From the NCBI GenBank assembly GCA_016191225.1, contig JACPPC010000021.1, positions 93,710 to 157,709 of the forward strand: a stretch of DNA of 64,000 nt, read 5' to 3'. The number at the start of each line of letters is the position of its first letter. Position 1 is the stretch's first letter. The translations under genes and the position numbers were made by a program. Positions 40,502 to 48,672 of the stretch are shown one piece after another. The notes under the pieces were generated by a model that had not been told where the DNA came from, did no database searches, and was given only the letters and a program-made list of their open reading frames with translations. The DNA comes from Gemmatimonadota bacterium (lineage in GTDB: Bacteria > Gemmatimonadota > Gemmatimonadetes > Gemmatimonadales > Gemmatimonadaceae).

Positions 40502-41284
40502 TCACGCGGGGCGCGCGGGCGCACCGCCAAAGAAGCCGGTCCGGGAGCCGTGCACCCAGGGGTCGTAGAGGTCGGCGTCCTTGACGCCGAGTCGGCGCGT
40601 CTCGGCGAGCGGCCAGGCGATGTCGGCGACCTGCTCGCGCGCATGGCCGTCGGAGCCGAGCGAAAGGCGCACGCCGGCGGCGATGGCGCGCCGGATGAAG
40701 CGCTCGTGCGGGCGATACCGGTTGGAGACCTCGAAGGCAATCTTCGCGCGGCGCAGGCCCTCGACGGCGCGGGCCTCGTGCGCCTCGGTCCACAGCTCCT
40801 CGAGGGGGAGGGCGCGCAGCGAGAGCGGCAGCAGGGTGGGATGGGCGAGGATGTCGACCGGCATCTCGAGGGTGAGCCGGAGGAGGTTCTCGACGTGCAG
40901 CTGCATGTAGCGGTCGGGGCTCATCCCGGCCGGGAAGTCGCGTGCAAAGGCATGGATGGTGCCGCCACCGGGGCGAAAGACGGCGTGCAACGAGCCGACG
41001 CGGTGGGTGAAGCGCCGCGCCATGTCGAGGGGCACCTCCCGCCAGAGCGAGTCGTGCCAGCAGAACTCGCCGCCCCGCCCGATGCCCTCGTGCTTCTCCA
41101 GCTCGGCGAGGTAGAACTCCACGTGCGGGATGGAGCGCACGGCGGGATTCACGTCGCCGGAGACGTGATCGCAGATGCTCGGCCGCACGCCGAGCTCGGC
41201 GGCGCGCGCGATCAGCTCGTCGGGCGTGAGGGCGCCGTCGGAGAGTGTGGTGTGGGCGTGGCAGTCGAGGGGGAGCCAGGTCAT
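40502..41284 (-). CDS. PHP-domain metallophosphoesterase-like protein
   Basis: 260 residues. PHP motifs: LDCHAHTTLSDGALTPDELI (HxH and Asp), SICDHVSGDVN, a central Glu/His set, VDILAHPTLLPLS (HP motif), FEVSNRYRPHERFI and LSLGSDGHAREQVADI (final SDxH). Similar to histidinol-phosphatase or nucleoside-phosphatase-like PHP proteins, but also reminiscent of PHP proteins of unknown substrate. Its ATG overlaps the PBP1A stop (ATGA), so the two are co-translated, an unusual pairing. Confidence 0.85.
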   Translation of the reverse strand: MTWLPLDCHAHTTLSDGALTPDELIARAAELGVRPSICDHVSGDVNPAVRSIPHVEFYLAELEKHEGIGRGGEFCWHDSLWREVPLDMARRFTHRVGSLHAVFRPGGGTIHAFARDFPAGMSPDRYMQLHVENLLRLTLEMPVDILAHPTLLPLSLRALPLEELWTEAHEARAVEGLRRAKIAFEVSNRYRPHERFIRRAIAAGVRLSLGSDGHAREQVADIAWPLAETRRLGVKDADLYDPWVHGSRTGFFGGAPARPA

Positions 41285-43497
41285 CGCGGCGGGACCGGCG
41301 CCGCCCGCGCCTTGGCGGCCTTCGCGGGATCGGGCTGCCGGCCCTGCGCGGCGGCCTCGGTGGAGTCCTTCACGACCTGCTGCACCACAGTGGGGTCGCA
41401 CTCCTGGTGCGGCTCGGTGCCGGGGATGTAGAACTCGACGACGACGTCGGCGGGACTGCAGGCGGGGCCGCGCAGCAGCCCGGTGCGCCGGTCGATCTCG
41501 CGCAGCAGGATGGCGCCGGGGCGTGGCCAGTCGGGGGGCGCGGCGCGGCGCTGGTAGACCTCGTTCATGAAGGTGGTCCAGGCCGGGGCGGCGAGCACGC
41601 CCCCCTGTGCGTTGCCCTTGATCTTCTGCGGCCGGTCGAAGCCGATCCAGGCGCCGGCCACGAGGTCGGCGGTGTAGCCGATGTACCAGACGTCGGCGCC
41701 GTCGTTGGTGGTGCCGGTCTTGCCGGCGCTCGGGTAGTGGAACCCCCCCTCCCAGACGGCCTGGAAGGCGGTGCCGCGGAGCACGACGTCCTTCATCATG
41801 CTGACCATCAGCCACGACTCCTCGGGAGAGAGGACCTGGTCGCGGCGGGCCTTCGGCTCCCAGAGCACCGCGCCGTTGGCGGTCTCGACGCGGGTGATGC
41901 CGTACGGCGCCGAGTGGATGCCGAGGGTGGCAAAGGTGGTGTAGGCGGCGACCATCTCGACCGGGTAGACATCGGCCGAGCCGATGAAGATGGACGGGTA
42001 CGGCGGCACGTCGGTGGTGATGCCGAACGCATGCGCCATGTCGACCACGGCCTCGGCGCCGACCTCCATGCCCGTCTTGATGGCGATGATGTTGCGCGAG
42101 AGGGTGAGCCCGTGGCGAATGGTCATCGGCCCGTGAAAGGCGAGGTCGTAATTCTGCGGCGTCCAGGGGAGCCCGCTCTGCTGCATCACGTTCACGGGGG
42201 CGTCGTTCACCAGCGACGACGCGGACTTGCCGGCGCGGAGCGCGGCGGCATACACGATCGGCTTGAAGGTCGAGCCGGGCTGGCGCAGGGCCTGGGTGGC
42301 GCGGTTGAACTTGCTGTCGTCGAAGTCGCGGCCACCGACAAGGGCGCGGACGGCGCCGGAGCGCGGGTCGATGGCCACGAAGGCGCCCTGCAGGTACGGG
42401 GACGATGAGTTGTTCTCGTCGGCGGAGCTCCCGCGGGCGAGCAGCTGCTCGTAGGTGGTGTGCGGGAAGGGGCCGTAGGTCCCTCCCTCGATCGCGCGGA
42501 GCTGGCGCTCCATCGCCCGCTCGGCGGCGCTCTGCATGTCGAGGTCGATCGTGGTGTAGACCTTGAGCCCCTGCTCGTAGAGCTGGCGCCCGAAATGGTC
42601 GTCGAGCTCGCGGCGGACCCACTCCACGAAGTAGGGGCCGATGTCGCCGGCGTCGGCACGGCGGGCGAGCCGGAGCGGGTAGGCGCGGGCGAGGGAGGCG
42701 TCGGCGTCGCTGACCTTCCCGGCGCGGCGCATGAGCTCGATGATCGTGTTGCGGCGCTGGACGGCGCGCTCGGGAAAGCGGCGCGGGTTGTAGCGCTCCG
42801 GGGCCTTGGGGAGGGCGGCGAGGGTGGCGGCCTCGGCGACGCTGAGGTCGGTGACGGGCTTGCCGAAGTAGCGCTGGCTGGCGGTCTCGACGCCGTGGGC
42901 GCCGTTGCCGAGGGAGATCTGGTTGAGGTAGAGCTCGAGGATGCGGTCCTTGGAGTACCGGGCCTCGATCTCGCGGGCGACGCGGACTTCGCGGAGCTTG
43001 CGCAGGGGCGACTTCTCGCGGGTGAGCCGGTCGGGAAAGACGTTGCGGGCGAGCTGCATGGTGATGGTGGAGAACCCCTGCACGATGTGGCCGGCGCGCA
43101 CGTTGGCGAGGGCGGCGCCGAGGGCGCGGTACCAGTCGACGCCGCGGTGCGCGTAGAAGCGCTGGTCCTCGGTGACGAGGAAGGCGTCCTTCACGACGGC
43201 GGGAATGCGATTGATCGTGACGAGGGTGCGGTGCTCGAGGCCGAGCTCGGCGAGGAAGCGCCCGTCGGCGGCGTAGAGGCGCGAGGTCTGTCGCGGGCGG
43301 TAGGACTCGAGGACCTTGGCCGACGGGCACTGCCCGCCGGAGCAGACGAAGTTCCAGGTGCCGAGGCCCCCGCCGGCGGCGGCGCCCAGCGCGAAGGCGA
43401 GGGCGAGGGCCGCTCGTCGCACCAGCAGGGGGTGGCGCGACCACCAGCGCCCGACCGCGGGCGCGCGGGAAGCACTCGAGCTGCGGCGCGTGGCCAT
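41281..43497 (-). CDS. Penicillin-binding protein 1A (bifunctional)
   Basis: 738 residues. Cytoplasmic basic tail, one membrane helix (AALALAFALGAAAGGGLGTW), then a GT51 glycosyltransferase with FLVTEDQRFYAHRGVDWYRA (catalytic Glu110) and HIVQGFSTITMQLARNVFPD, DRILELYLNQISLGNGAHGV. Transpeptidase: SxxK in RQPGSTFKPIVYAAAL, SxN in GLTLSRNIIAIKTG and KTGT in PSAGKTGTTNDGADVWYIGY. The C-terminal tail is Lys/Ala/Pro-rich. It polymerises and cross-links peptidoglycan. Length fits the family. Divergent from tyrS. Confidence 0.95.
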   Translation of the reverse strand: MATRRSSSASRAPAVGRWWSRHPLLVRRAALALAFALGAAAGGGLGTWNFVCSGGQCPSAKVLESYRPRQTSRLYAADGRFLAELGLEHRTLVTINRIPAVVKDAFLVTEDQRFYAHRGVDWYRALGAALANVRAGHIVQGFSTITMQLARNVFPDRLTREKSPLRKLREVRVAREIEARYSKDRILELYLNQISLGNGAHGVETASQRYFGKPVTDLSVAEAATLAALPKAPERYNPRRFPERAVQRRNTIIELMRRAGKVSDADASLARAYPLRLARRADAGDIGPYFVEWVRRELDDHFGRQLYEQGLKVYTTIDLDMQSAAERAMERQLRAIEGGTYGPFPHTTYEQLLARGSSADENNSSSPYLQGAFVAIDPRSGAVRALVGGRDFDDSKFNRATQALRQPGSTFKPIVYAAALRAGKSASSLVNDAPVNVMQQSGLPWTPQNYDLAFHGPMTIRHGLTLSRNIIAIKTGMEVGAEAVVDMAHAFGITTDVPPYPSIFIGSADVYPVEMVAAYTTFATLGIHSAPYGITRVETANGAVLWEPKARRDQVLSPEESWLMVSMMKDVVLRGTAFQAVWEGGFHYPSAGKTGTTNDGADVWYIGYTADLVAGAWIGFDRPQKIKGNAQGGVLAAPAWTTFMNEVYQRRAAPPDWPRPGAILLREIDRRTGLLRGPACSPADVVVEFYIPGTEPHQECDPTVVQQVVKDSTEAAAQGRQPDPAKAAKARAAPVPPR

Positions 43498-43571
43498 TGG
43501 GGGGCAAGCTAGCCGGGCCGTCGCGGGGCGGGGAGAGGGCGGCGCGCGGCGGCGGCTGATACTTTGGTGCC

Positions 43572-44951
43572 ATGACGACCGCCGGCCGACTGCCGCTGCT
43601 CGACGAACTCCGCTGGCGCGGAATGCTGTACCAGTCCACCGAGGGCGCCGCGGCGGCGCTGGCCTCGCCGACCGGGATCTACTGCGGCTTCGACCCGACG
43701 GCGCCGAGCCTGCACGTGGGCAACCTGATCCCGATCATGGGACTGGTGCATGCCCAGCGCGCGGGGCACAAGCCGGTGGCGCTCGTGGGGGGCGGGACCG
43801 GCATGATCGGCGATCCCGGCGGCCGCACGAGCGAGCGGCCCCTGCTCGACCTGGTGCAGATCGAGGAGAACGTGGCGGGGATCCGCACGCAGCTCGAGCG
43901 GTTCCTCGACTTCTCGGGGGGCGCGCGGGGGGCGCAACTGCTCAACAACGCCGCCTGGCTGCGTGAGCTCAAGCTGGTGGACTTCCTGCGCAACACGGGG
44001 AAGCACTTCTCGGTGAACTGGATGCTGGCCAAGGACTCGGTGGCCTCGCGGCTCGAGGGGGGGATCAGCTTCACCGAGTTCTCGTACATGCTGCTGCAGG
44101 CGTACGACTTCCTGGAGCTCAACCAGCGGGCGGGCGTCACCGTGCAGCTGGGCGGGAGCGACCAGTGGGGGAACATCCTCGCCGGGACGGAGCTGCTGCG
44201 CCGCGCGAGGGGCGTGGACGCGCACGCCGTGACCTTCCCGCTGATGACGACGGCGAGCGGGGCGAAGTTCGGCAAGAGCGAGGGGGGCGCGGTGTGGCTC
44301 GACGCCGAGCGGACGAGCCCGTACCGTTTCTACCAGTTCTGGATCAACAGCGAGGACGCCGACACGGCCAAGTACCTCAAGCTGTTCACGCTGAAGACAC
44401 CCGAGGAAATACGAGAAATCGAGGCTGAGTTAGCGCAAGGGCCGGAGGAGCGTGCGGCGCAACGAGCGCTGGCGCGCGATGTCACGGCGCGCGTTCACGG
44501 TGCGCCGGCGGTTCGCGCCGCGGAGCAAGTGACGGAGTTCCTCTTCGGTTCACTTGCAGCGACACTGCTTGACGACTCGGCTCTTTCGCTCTTGGCACGG
44601 GAGATTCCGTGCGTGACAGTCGTTCCCACCGATATTGTCGGTGTGGATCCGTTCGAGTCTCAGCCGCACAGCGCCGAGTCACGAGGCAACGAAGCTTTGG
44701 AACGCCTGAGGAAGGCTGTGCAGCCGGCAAGGCCCCAGTATGACGCGCTCAAGTTGCTCACGCTCTCGGGCCTCGCGGTCTCGAACGGTGCGGCGAAACG
44801 ATTGCTCGAGCAGGGCGGCGTCACAGTCAACCGAAACCGCTTGAGCCCATCGGGGCGATTCGTGTTCGAGGACGAGGTGCTGCTTCGAGGCGAGTATGTG
44901 ATTGTGGGCAAGGGCAGGCGCGACTTCGCAATGGTTCGCGTGCGCTCGTAG
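43572..44951 (+). CDS. tyrS: Tyrosyl-tRNA synthetase (mosaic composition)
   Basis: 459 residues, somewhat above E. coli TyrS (424). Class I features: YCGFDPTAPSLHVGNLIPIM (HIGH variant HVGN), LQAYDFLELNQRAGVTVQLG, GGSDQWGNILAGTEL and KMSKS variant AKFGKSEGGAVW near residue 235. The C-terminal S4 RNA-binding domain follows (AVSNGAAKRLLEQGGVTVNR). Around 44395 (residue ~275) base composition changes sharply: upstream codons are almost all GC-ending, downstream many end in A/T (gaaatacgagaaatcgag). The whole anticodon-binding and S4 part keeps the lower-GC style to the stop. This suggests intragenic recombination with a less GC-rich donor. Confidence 0.96.
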   Translation: MTTAGRLPLLDELRWRGMLYQSTEGAAAALASPTGIYCGFDPTAPSLHVGNLIPIMGLVHAQRAGHKPVALVGGGTGMIGDPGGRTSERPLLDLVQIEENVAGIRTQLERFLDFSGGARGAQLLNNAAWLRELKLVDFLRNTGKHFSVNWMLAKDSVASRLEGGISFTEFSYMLLQAYDFLELNQRAGVTVQLGGSDQWGNILAGTELLRRARGVDAHAVTFPLMTTASGAKFGKSEGGAVWLDAERTSPYRFYQFWINSEDADTAKYLKLFTLKTPEEIREIEAELAQGPEERAAQRALARDVTARVHGAPAVRAAEQVTEFLFGSLAATLLDDSALSLLAREIPCVTVVPTDIVGVDPFESQPHSAESRGNEALERLRKAVQPARPQYDALKLLTLSGLAVSNGAAKRLLEQGGVTVNRNRLSPSGRFVFEDEVLLRGEYVIVGKGRRDFAMVRVRS

Positions 44952-45028
44952 CAAGCGGAGGAGAAGGCGCGCAATCGCATCTTCGCAGACGCACCAATTG
45001 GTCCCCACCCCTGACAGAGGAGACCGTC

Positions 45029-45613
45029 ATGCGCCATCGTCATTCGCTCGCCGTCGCCGCCGTTGCCCTCGCCACCCTGGGGAGCCTTGCCGCCATGCCA
45101 CGCCCATCCGATTCCACCCCCGTCCCCGGATTCACCCTCACGTCGCCGACCCTCAAGGAGGGAAGCACGATCGGCATGGACCACGTGTTCGGCGGCTTCG
45201 GCTGCACGGGGAGGAACATCTCTCCCGCCCTGTCGTGGAGTGGCGCCCCCGAGGGGACGAAGAGCTTCGCGATCACGGTGTACGACCCCGACGCGCCGAC
45301 CGGGAGCGGCTGGTGGCACTGGACGGTGGTGAACATCCCGGCGAGCGTGACGTCGCTCGCGGCCGGCGCGGGGAGCACCAGGCCGGCGCTGCCCAAGGGG
45401 GCGGTGGAGGGGCGCACCGACTTCGGCAAGCCGGGGTACGGCGGCCCGTGCCCGCCCAAGGGGGACAAGCCGCACCGCTACATCTTCACGGTGTTCGCGC
45501 TCAAGGTCGACAAGGTCGACGTGACCGGCGAGGCGAGCGGCGCGATGGTGGGGTTCAACCTGAACGCGAACAAGCTCGCGACGGCGAGCTTCACGGCGAC
45601 GTTCGGGCGGTAG
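45029..45613 (+). CDS. YbhB/YbcL family Raf-kinase-inhibitor-like (PEBP) protein, exported
   Basis: 194 residues with GAGGAG before the ATG and a signal sequence (LAVAAVALATLGSLAAMP). PEBP fold: PGFTLTSPTLKEGSTIGMDH, GRNISPALSWSGAPEGTKSF, ITVYDPDAPTGSGWWHWTVV (DPDAP motif), GYGGPCPPKGDKPHRYIFTV. Bacterial members bind small anionic or phospholipid-like ligands. Function is not established. This one should be periplasmic or surface. Confidence 0.92.
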   Translation: MRHRHSLAVAAVALATLGSLAAMPRPSDSTPVPGFTLTSPTLKEGSTIGMDHVFGGFGCTGRNISPALSWSGAPEGTKSFAITVYDPDAPTGSGWWHWTVVNIPASVTSLAAGAGSTRPALPKGAVEGRTDFGKPGYGGPCPPKGDKPHRYIFTVFALKVDKVDVTGEASGAMVGFNLNANKLATASFTATFGR

Positions 45614-45631
45614 GGCCGGCGAAACGCAGGT

Positions 45632-45648
45632 CCTTCGCTCCACTCAGG
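45632..45648. repeat. Dispersed repeat half-site at the end of the class V aminotransferase
   Basis: CCTTCGCTCCACTCAGG followed by ACGACGG matches the right arm of the fuller copies at 54168. The minus-strand aminotransferase stop codon (complement of TCA at 45644-45646) is inside it. Confidence 0.65.
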
Positions 45649-46837
45649 ACGACGGGGCGGCGAGCATCTCCACGGCGCGGCAGACCTCGGCGGGGTCGCT
45701 GAAGCAGTGCGGCGAGAGCCGCACCGCACCCTCGCGCACGGTGTGCGTGTAGCCGGCGGCGAGGAGCTTCCTCGAGGCCGCCCTGGCGTCGCCGGCGGGG
45801 ACGATCGCGAGGATTCCCGCGCGGCGTGACGGTTCGGCGGGCGTCACGAGCCGCAGGCCGCGGTCGCGGGCGACCGCGATCGCGGCGTCGAGGATGCCGG
45901 CCACGTGGGCGTGCACGGCGTCGATCCCGAGCTCCAGCAACAGCCCGACGCCCTCGTTGAAGCCGGCGAAGTCCTGGAACGGGAGGGAAATCACCTCGAA
46001 CCGCCGCGCGTCGTCGCGCCAGCCGAGGTGGTAGTCGAGCATCCGCGTGAAGTCGTCGGTGCCGGTGGGGGCCATCCAGCCGACGGGATTGGGGGCGAGC
46101 GAACGCACGAGCTCACGCCGCATCCACACAAAGCCCGTCCCCCATGGCGAGAGGAGCCATTTCTGCCCGCCGCAGGCGAGGATGTCGACGTGGCAGGCGT
46201 TCACGTCGAGCGGCGCGACGCCGAGCGCCTGGATCGCGTCCACCACGAAGGTCACGCCGCCGCGGGCGCGGCAGGCGGCGCCGATGCGGGCGAGGTCGAC
46301 CACCGCCCCCGACGAGAACGACGCCCAGCTGACGGTGACGACGCGGAGCCGGGGCGCACCGGCGATGGCGTCGAGGAGGGCCGCCTCGTCGGGGAGCTCG
46401 TCGACGCAGGGAAGGCGCCGGTACTCGATCCCGCCGGCCTCGAGGGCCATCCACGGATAGACGTTGGCCGGGAATTCGCGATCGACGCTGAGCACGAGGT
46501 CACCGGGCCGGAGGGGCAGGCAGCGAGCGGCGACATTCACGCCGTAGGTGGTGTTCACCATCAGCGCGACCTCGTCGGGGCTGCCCCCCACGAGCCTCGC
46601 CGCGAGCTCGCGGGCCTTCGCCAGCACGCTGAACTGGTAGGGGACGGTGATGCGCTGCGGCTCGTGGCGGAGCCGCGTGAAGGCGTCGAGGGCGCGCACG
46701 GCGCGGAGCGGGATCGGGCCGAGGCTGGCGTTGTTGAGGTAGGTCGTCTCGCCGGTGAGCATCCACGGCCACTCGGCGGCGCGCAGGGCAGCGACGTCGA
46801 TCGGCTTGACGGCGGGAGGGGGGATGGTGCCGGTCAT
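45644..46837 (-). CDS. Class V aminotransferase (cysteine desulfurase/IPNE-like fold)
   Basis: 397 residues. PLP fold type I: TTYLNNASLGPIPLRAVRAL, VALMVNTTYGVNVAARCLPL, VSWASFSSGAVVDLARI, VVDAIQALGVAPLDVNACHV (PLP Asp), and PLP Lys in DILACGGQKWLLSPWGTGFV. There is no conserved desulfurase Cys loop, so it is better called an aminotransferase/epimerase-like enzyme of unknown substrate. The last residues and stop are contributed by a dispersed repeat. Third gene of the minus-strand set after PorX and the ABC exporter. Confidence 0.85.
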   Translation of the reverse strand: MTGTIPPPAVKPIDVAALRAAEWPWMLTGETTYLNNASLGPIPLRAVRALDAFTRLRHEPQRITVPYQFSVLAKARELAARLVGGSPDEVALMVNTTYGVNVAARCLPLRPGDLVLSVDREFPANVYPWMALEAGGIEYRRLPCVDELPDEAALLDAIAGAPRLRVVTVSWASFSSGAVVDLARIGAACRARGGVTFVVDAIQALGVAPLDVNACHVDILACGGQKWLLSPWGTGFVWMRRELVRSLAPNPVGWMAPTGTDDFTRMLDYHLGWRDDARRFEVISLPFQDFAGFNEGVGLLLELGIDAVHAHVAGILDAAIAVARDRGLRLVTPAEPSRRAGILAIVPAGDARAASRKLLAAGYTHTVREGAVRLSPHCFSDPAEVCRAVEMLAAPSS

Positions 46838-46853
46838 GCGATCGGGCCTCCCT

Positions 46854-48671
46854 TCACGGCGCGGTGGCCTCGGTGTCGCGGAATTGCAGGGCGTGCAGCC
46901 GGGCGTAGGCCCCCTGCCGCGCCAGCAGCTCGTCGTGGGTGCCGCGCTCGACGATCCGGCCGCGGTCGAGGACGAGGATCAGGTTGGCGTGGGCGATGGT
47001 GGAGAGGCGGTGGGCGATCACGACCACCGTGCGGCCCGACAGGAGCCGGTCGATCGCCTCCTGCACGAGGCGCTCGGACTCGGTGTCCAGCGCCGACGTG
47101 GCCTCGTCGAGGATCAGGACCGGCGGGTCGATGAGCAGGGCCCGGGCGATGGCGAGCCGCTGCCGCTGCCCGCCGCTGAGGCGGAGCCCGCGGTCGCCGA
47201 GCACGGTGTCGTAGCCCTGCGGGAGGGCGGTGATGAAGTCATGCGCGTTGGCGGCGCGCGCGGCGGCCTCGACCTGGGCGGCGGTGAACTTGCCGGGGAT
47301 GCCGTAGGCGATGTTGGCGGTGACGGTGTCGTTGAAGAGCACCGTGTCCTGGCTGACGATGCCGACCTGGGCGCGGAGCGAGGGGAGGGTGAGCTCGCGG
47401 GTGTCGATGCCGTCGAGGAGGATCCGGCCGGCGGTCGGCTCGTGGAAGCGCGGGATGAGGTCGGCGAGGGTGCTCTTCCCCGCCCCGCTCGCCCCCACGA
47501 GGGCGACGACGTGGCCCTTGCCGGCGCTGAAGGTCACGTCGCGCAGCACCGCCTCGGTCTCGTAGGCGAAGGAGACCGCGTCGAAGGCGATGCCCGTGCG
47601 GACGCCGTCAACGGTGCGGGTCCCACGGTCGCGGGCCTCCTCGGTCTCGGCGTCGAGGACCTCGAAGATGCGCTCGGCGGCGGCGACCGAGCCCTGCGCC
47701 ACGGCCGGCACCTGGCTCAGCTGCTTGAGGGGCTGCATGAGGCGCAGCACCACGGCGAGGAAGCCGATCAGCTCGGAGCCCTGCATGGTGCCGGCCACGA
47801 GCACTTCGCGGGCCCCCATCCAGAGCACGAACACGGTAATGACGGTGCCGATCACCTCGGTGAGGGGCTGCGACAGGAAGGCGGCGCGGCTGACCTTCAC
47901 CATCCCGGCCGAGTAGGTGTGGCTGGCCGAGAGGAAGCGCTGGTCCTCGTAGCGCTCGGCGCGGAAGGCCTTCACGAGGCGAATGCCGCCGAGGACCTCC
48001 TGCAGCACGCTCATCATCTCGCCGTAGTCGTTGCGGAGGCGCCGGTAGCCGCTGCGGAGGCGCCGCAGGAGGGGCTGGAGGGCGGCCATCAGCACGGGGA
48101 CGACGACGAGGGCCATCAGCGACAGCTTCCAGGAGATGGCGAACATCAGGAAGATGTAGCTGAGCACGAGGGCGCTGCTCTGGATCGCGCGGGTGACGAG
48201 CTCGGTGGCGAGCTGCTTGGTCTGGTCGGTGTCGACGAGGACGCGCGAGAGGAGCTGCCCCTGCCGGCTGCGGGTGAAGTAGCCGAGGGGGAGGCGCTGC
48301 AGGTGGCGGTAGACGGCGTCGCGGAGGTCGCGGACGACGTACTCCTGCAGCTGGGCGCCGAACTGCCCGGCAAGCCAGACGAGGGTGTTCTTCGCGGTGA
48401 CAATGGCGAGGATCGCGAGAATCACGTTCTGCAGCGATCCCATCTTGTCGGCGGGATCGAGGAAGGCGCCGATCGTCGCCTCGAGGATGCGGCTGGCGAG
48501 GCTGCTGTTGACGGGGATCGGCGGCAGCCCGAAGAGGGCGTTCAGGAACGGGATGAGGAGGGCGAACGAGTAGGCGTCGAGCATCGCGGCGACGATCGAC
48601 AGCGCGACGGTCGCTCCCATGCGCCAGAGGTGCGGGCGCACGAACTGGAGGAGCCGGCGCCAGGCGTGCAC
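46854..48671 (-). CDS. MsbA-like ABC transporter, fused permease-ATPase
   Basis: 605 residues. Six-helix exporter domain ~1-330 (WRMGATVALSIVAAMLDAYS; FLMFAISWKLSLMALVVVPV), then an ATPase with Walker A ALVGASGAGKSTLADLI, Q-loop GIVSQDTVLFNDTV, signature LSGGQRQRLAIARALL, Walker B VLILDEATSALD and H-loop VIAHRLSTIAHAN. Resembles MsbA/lipid A exporters, but drug or peptide export is possible. Starts at a GTG two bases before the PorX stop region, so they are likely co-transcribed. Confidence 0.93.
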   Translation of the reverse strand: MHAWRRLLQFVRPHLWRMGATVALSIVAAMLDAYSFALLIPFLNALFGLPPIPVNSSLASRILEATIGAFLDPADKMGSLQNVILAILAIVTAKNTLVWLAGQFGAQLQEYVVRDLRDAVYRHLQRLPLGYFTRSRQGQLLSRVLVDTDQTKQLATELVTRAIQSSALVLSYIFLMFAISWKLSLMALVVVPVLMAALQPLLRRLRSGYRRLRNDYGEMMSVLQEVLGGIRLVKAFRAERYEDQRFLSASHTYSAGMVKVSRAAFLSQPLTEVIGTVITVFVLWMGAREVLVAGTMQGSELIGFLAVVLRLMQPLKQLSQVPAVAQGSVAAAERIFEVLDAETEEARDRGTRTVDGVRTGIAFDAVSFAYETEAVLRDVTFSAGKGHVVALVGASGAGKSTLADLIPRFHEPTAGRILLDGIDTRELTLPSLRAQVGIVSQDTVLFNDTVTANIAYGIPGKFTAAQVEAAARAANAHDFITALPQGYDTVLGDRGLRLSGGQRQRLAIARALLIDPPVLILDEATSALDTESERLVQEAIDRLLSGRTVVVIAHRLSTIAHANLILVLDRGRIVERGTHDELLARQGAYARLHALQFRDTEATAP

Positions 48672-48672
48672 G

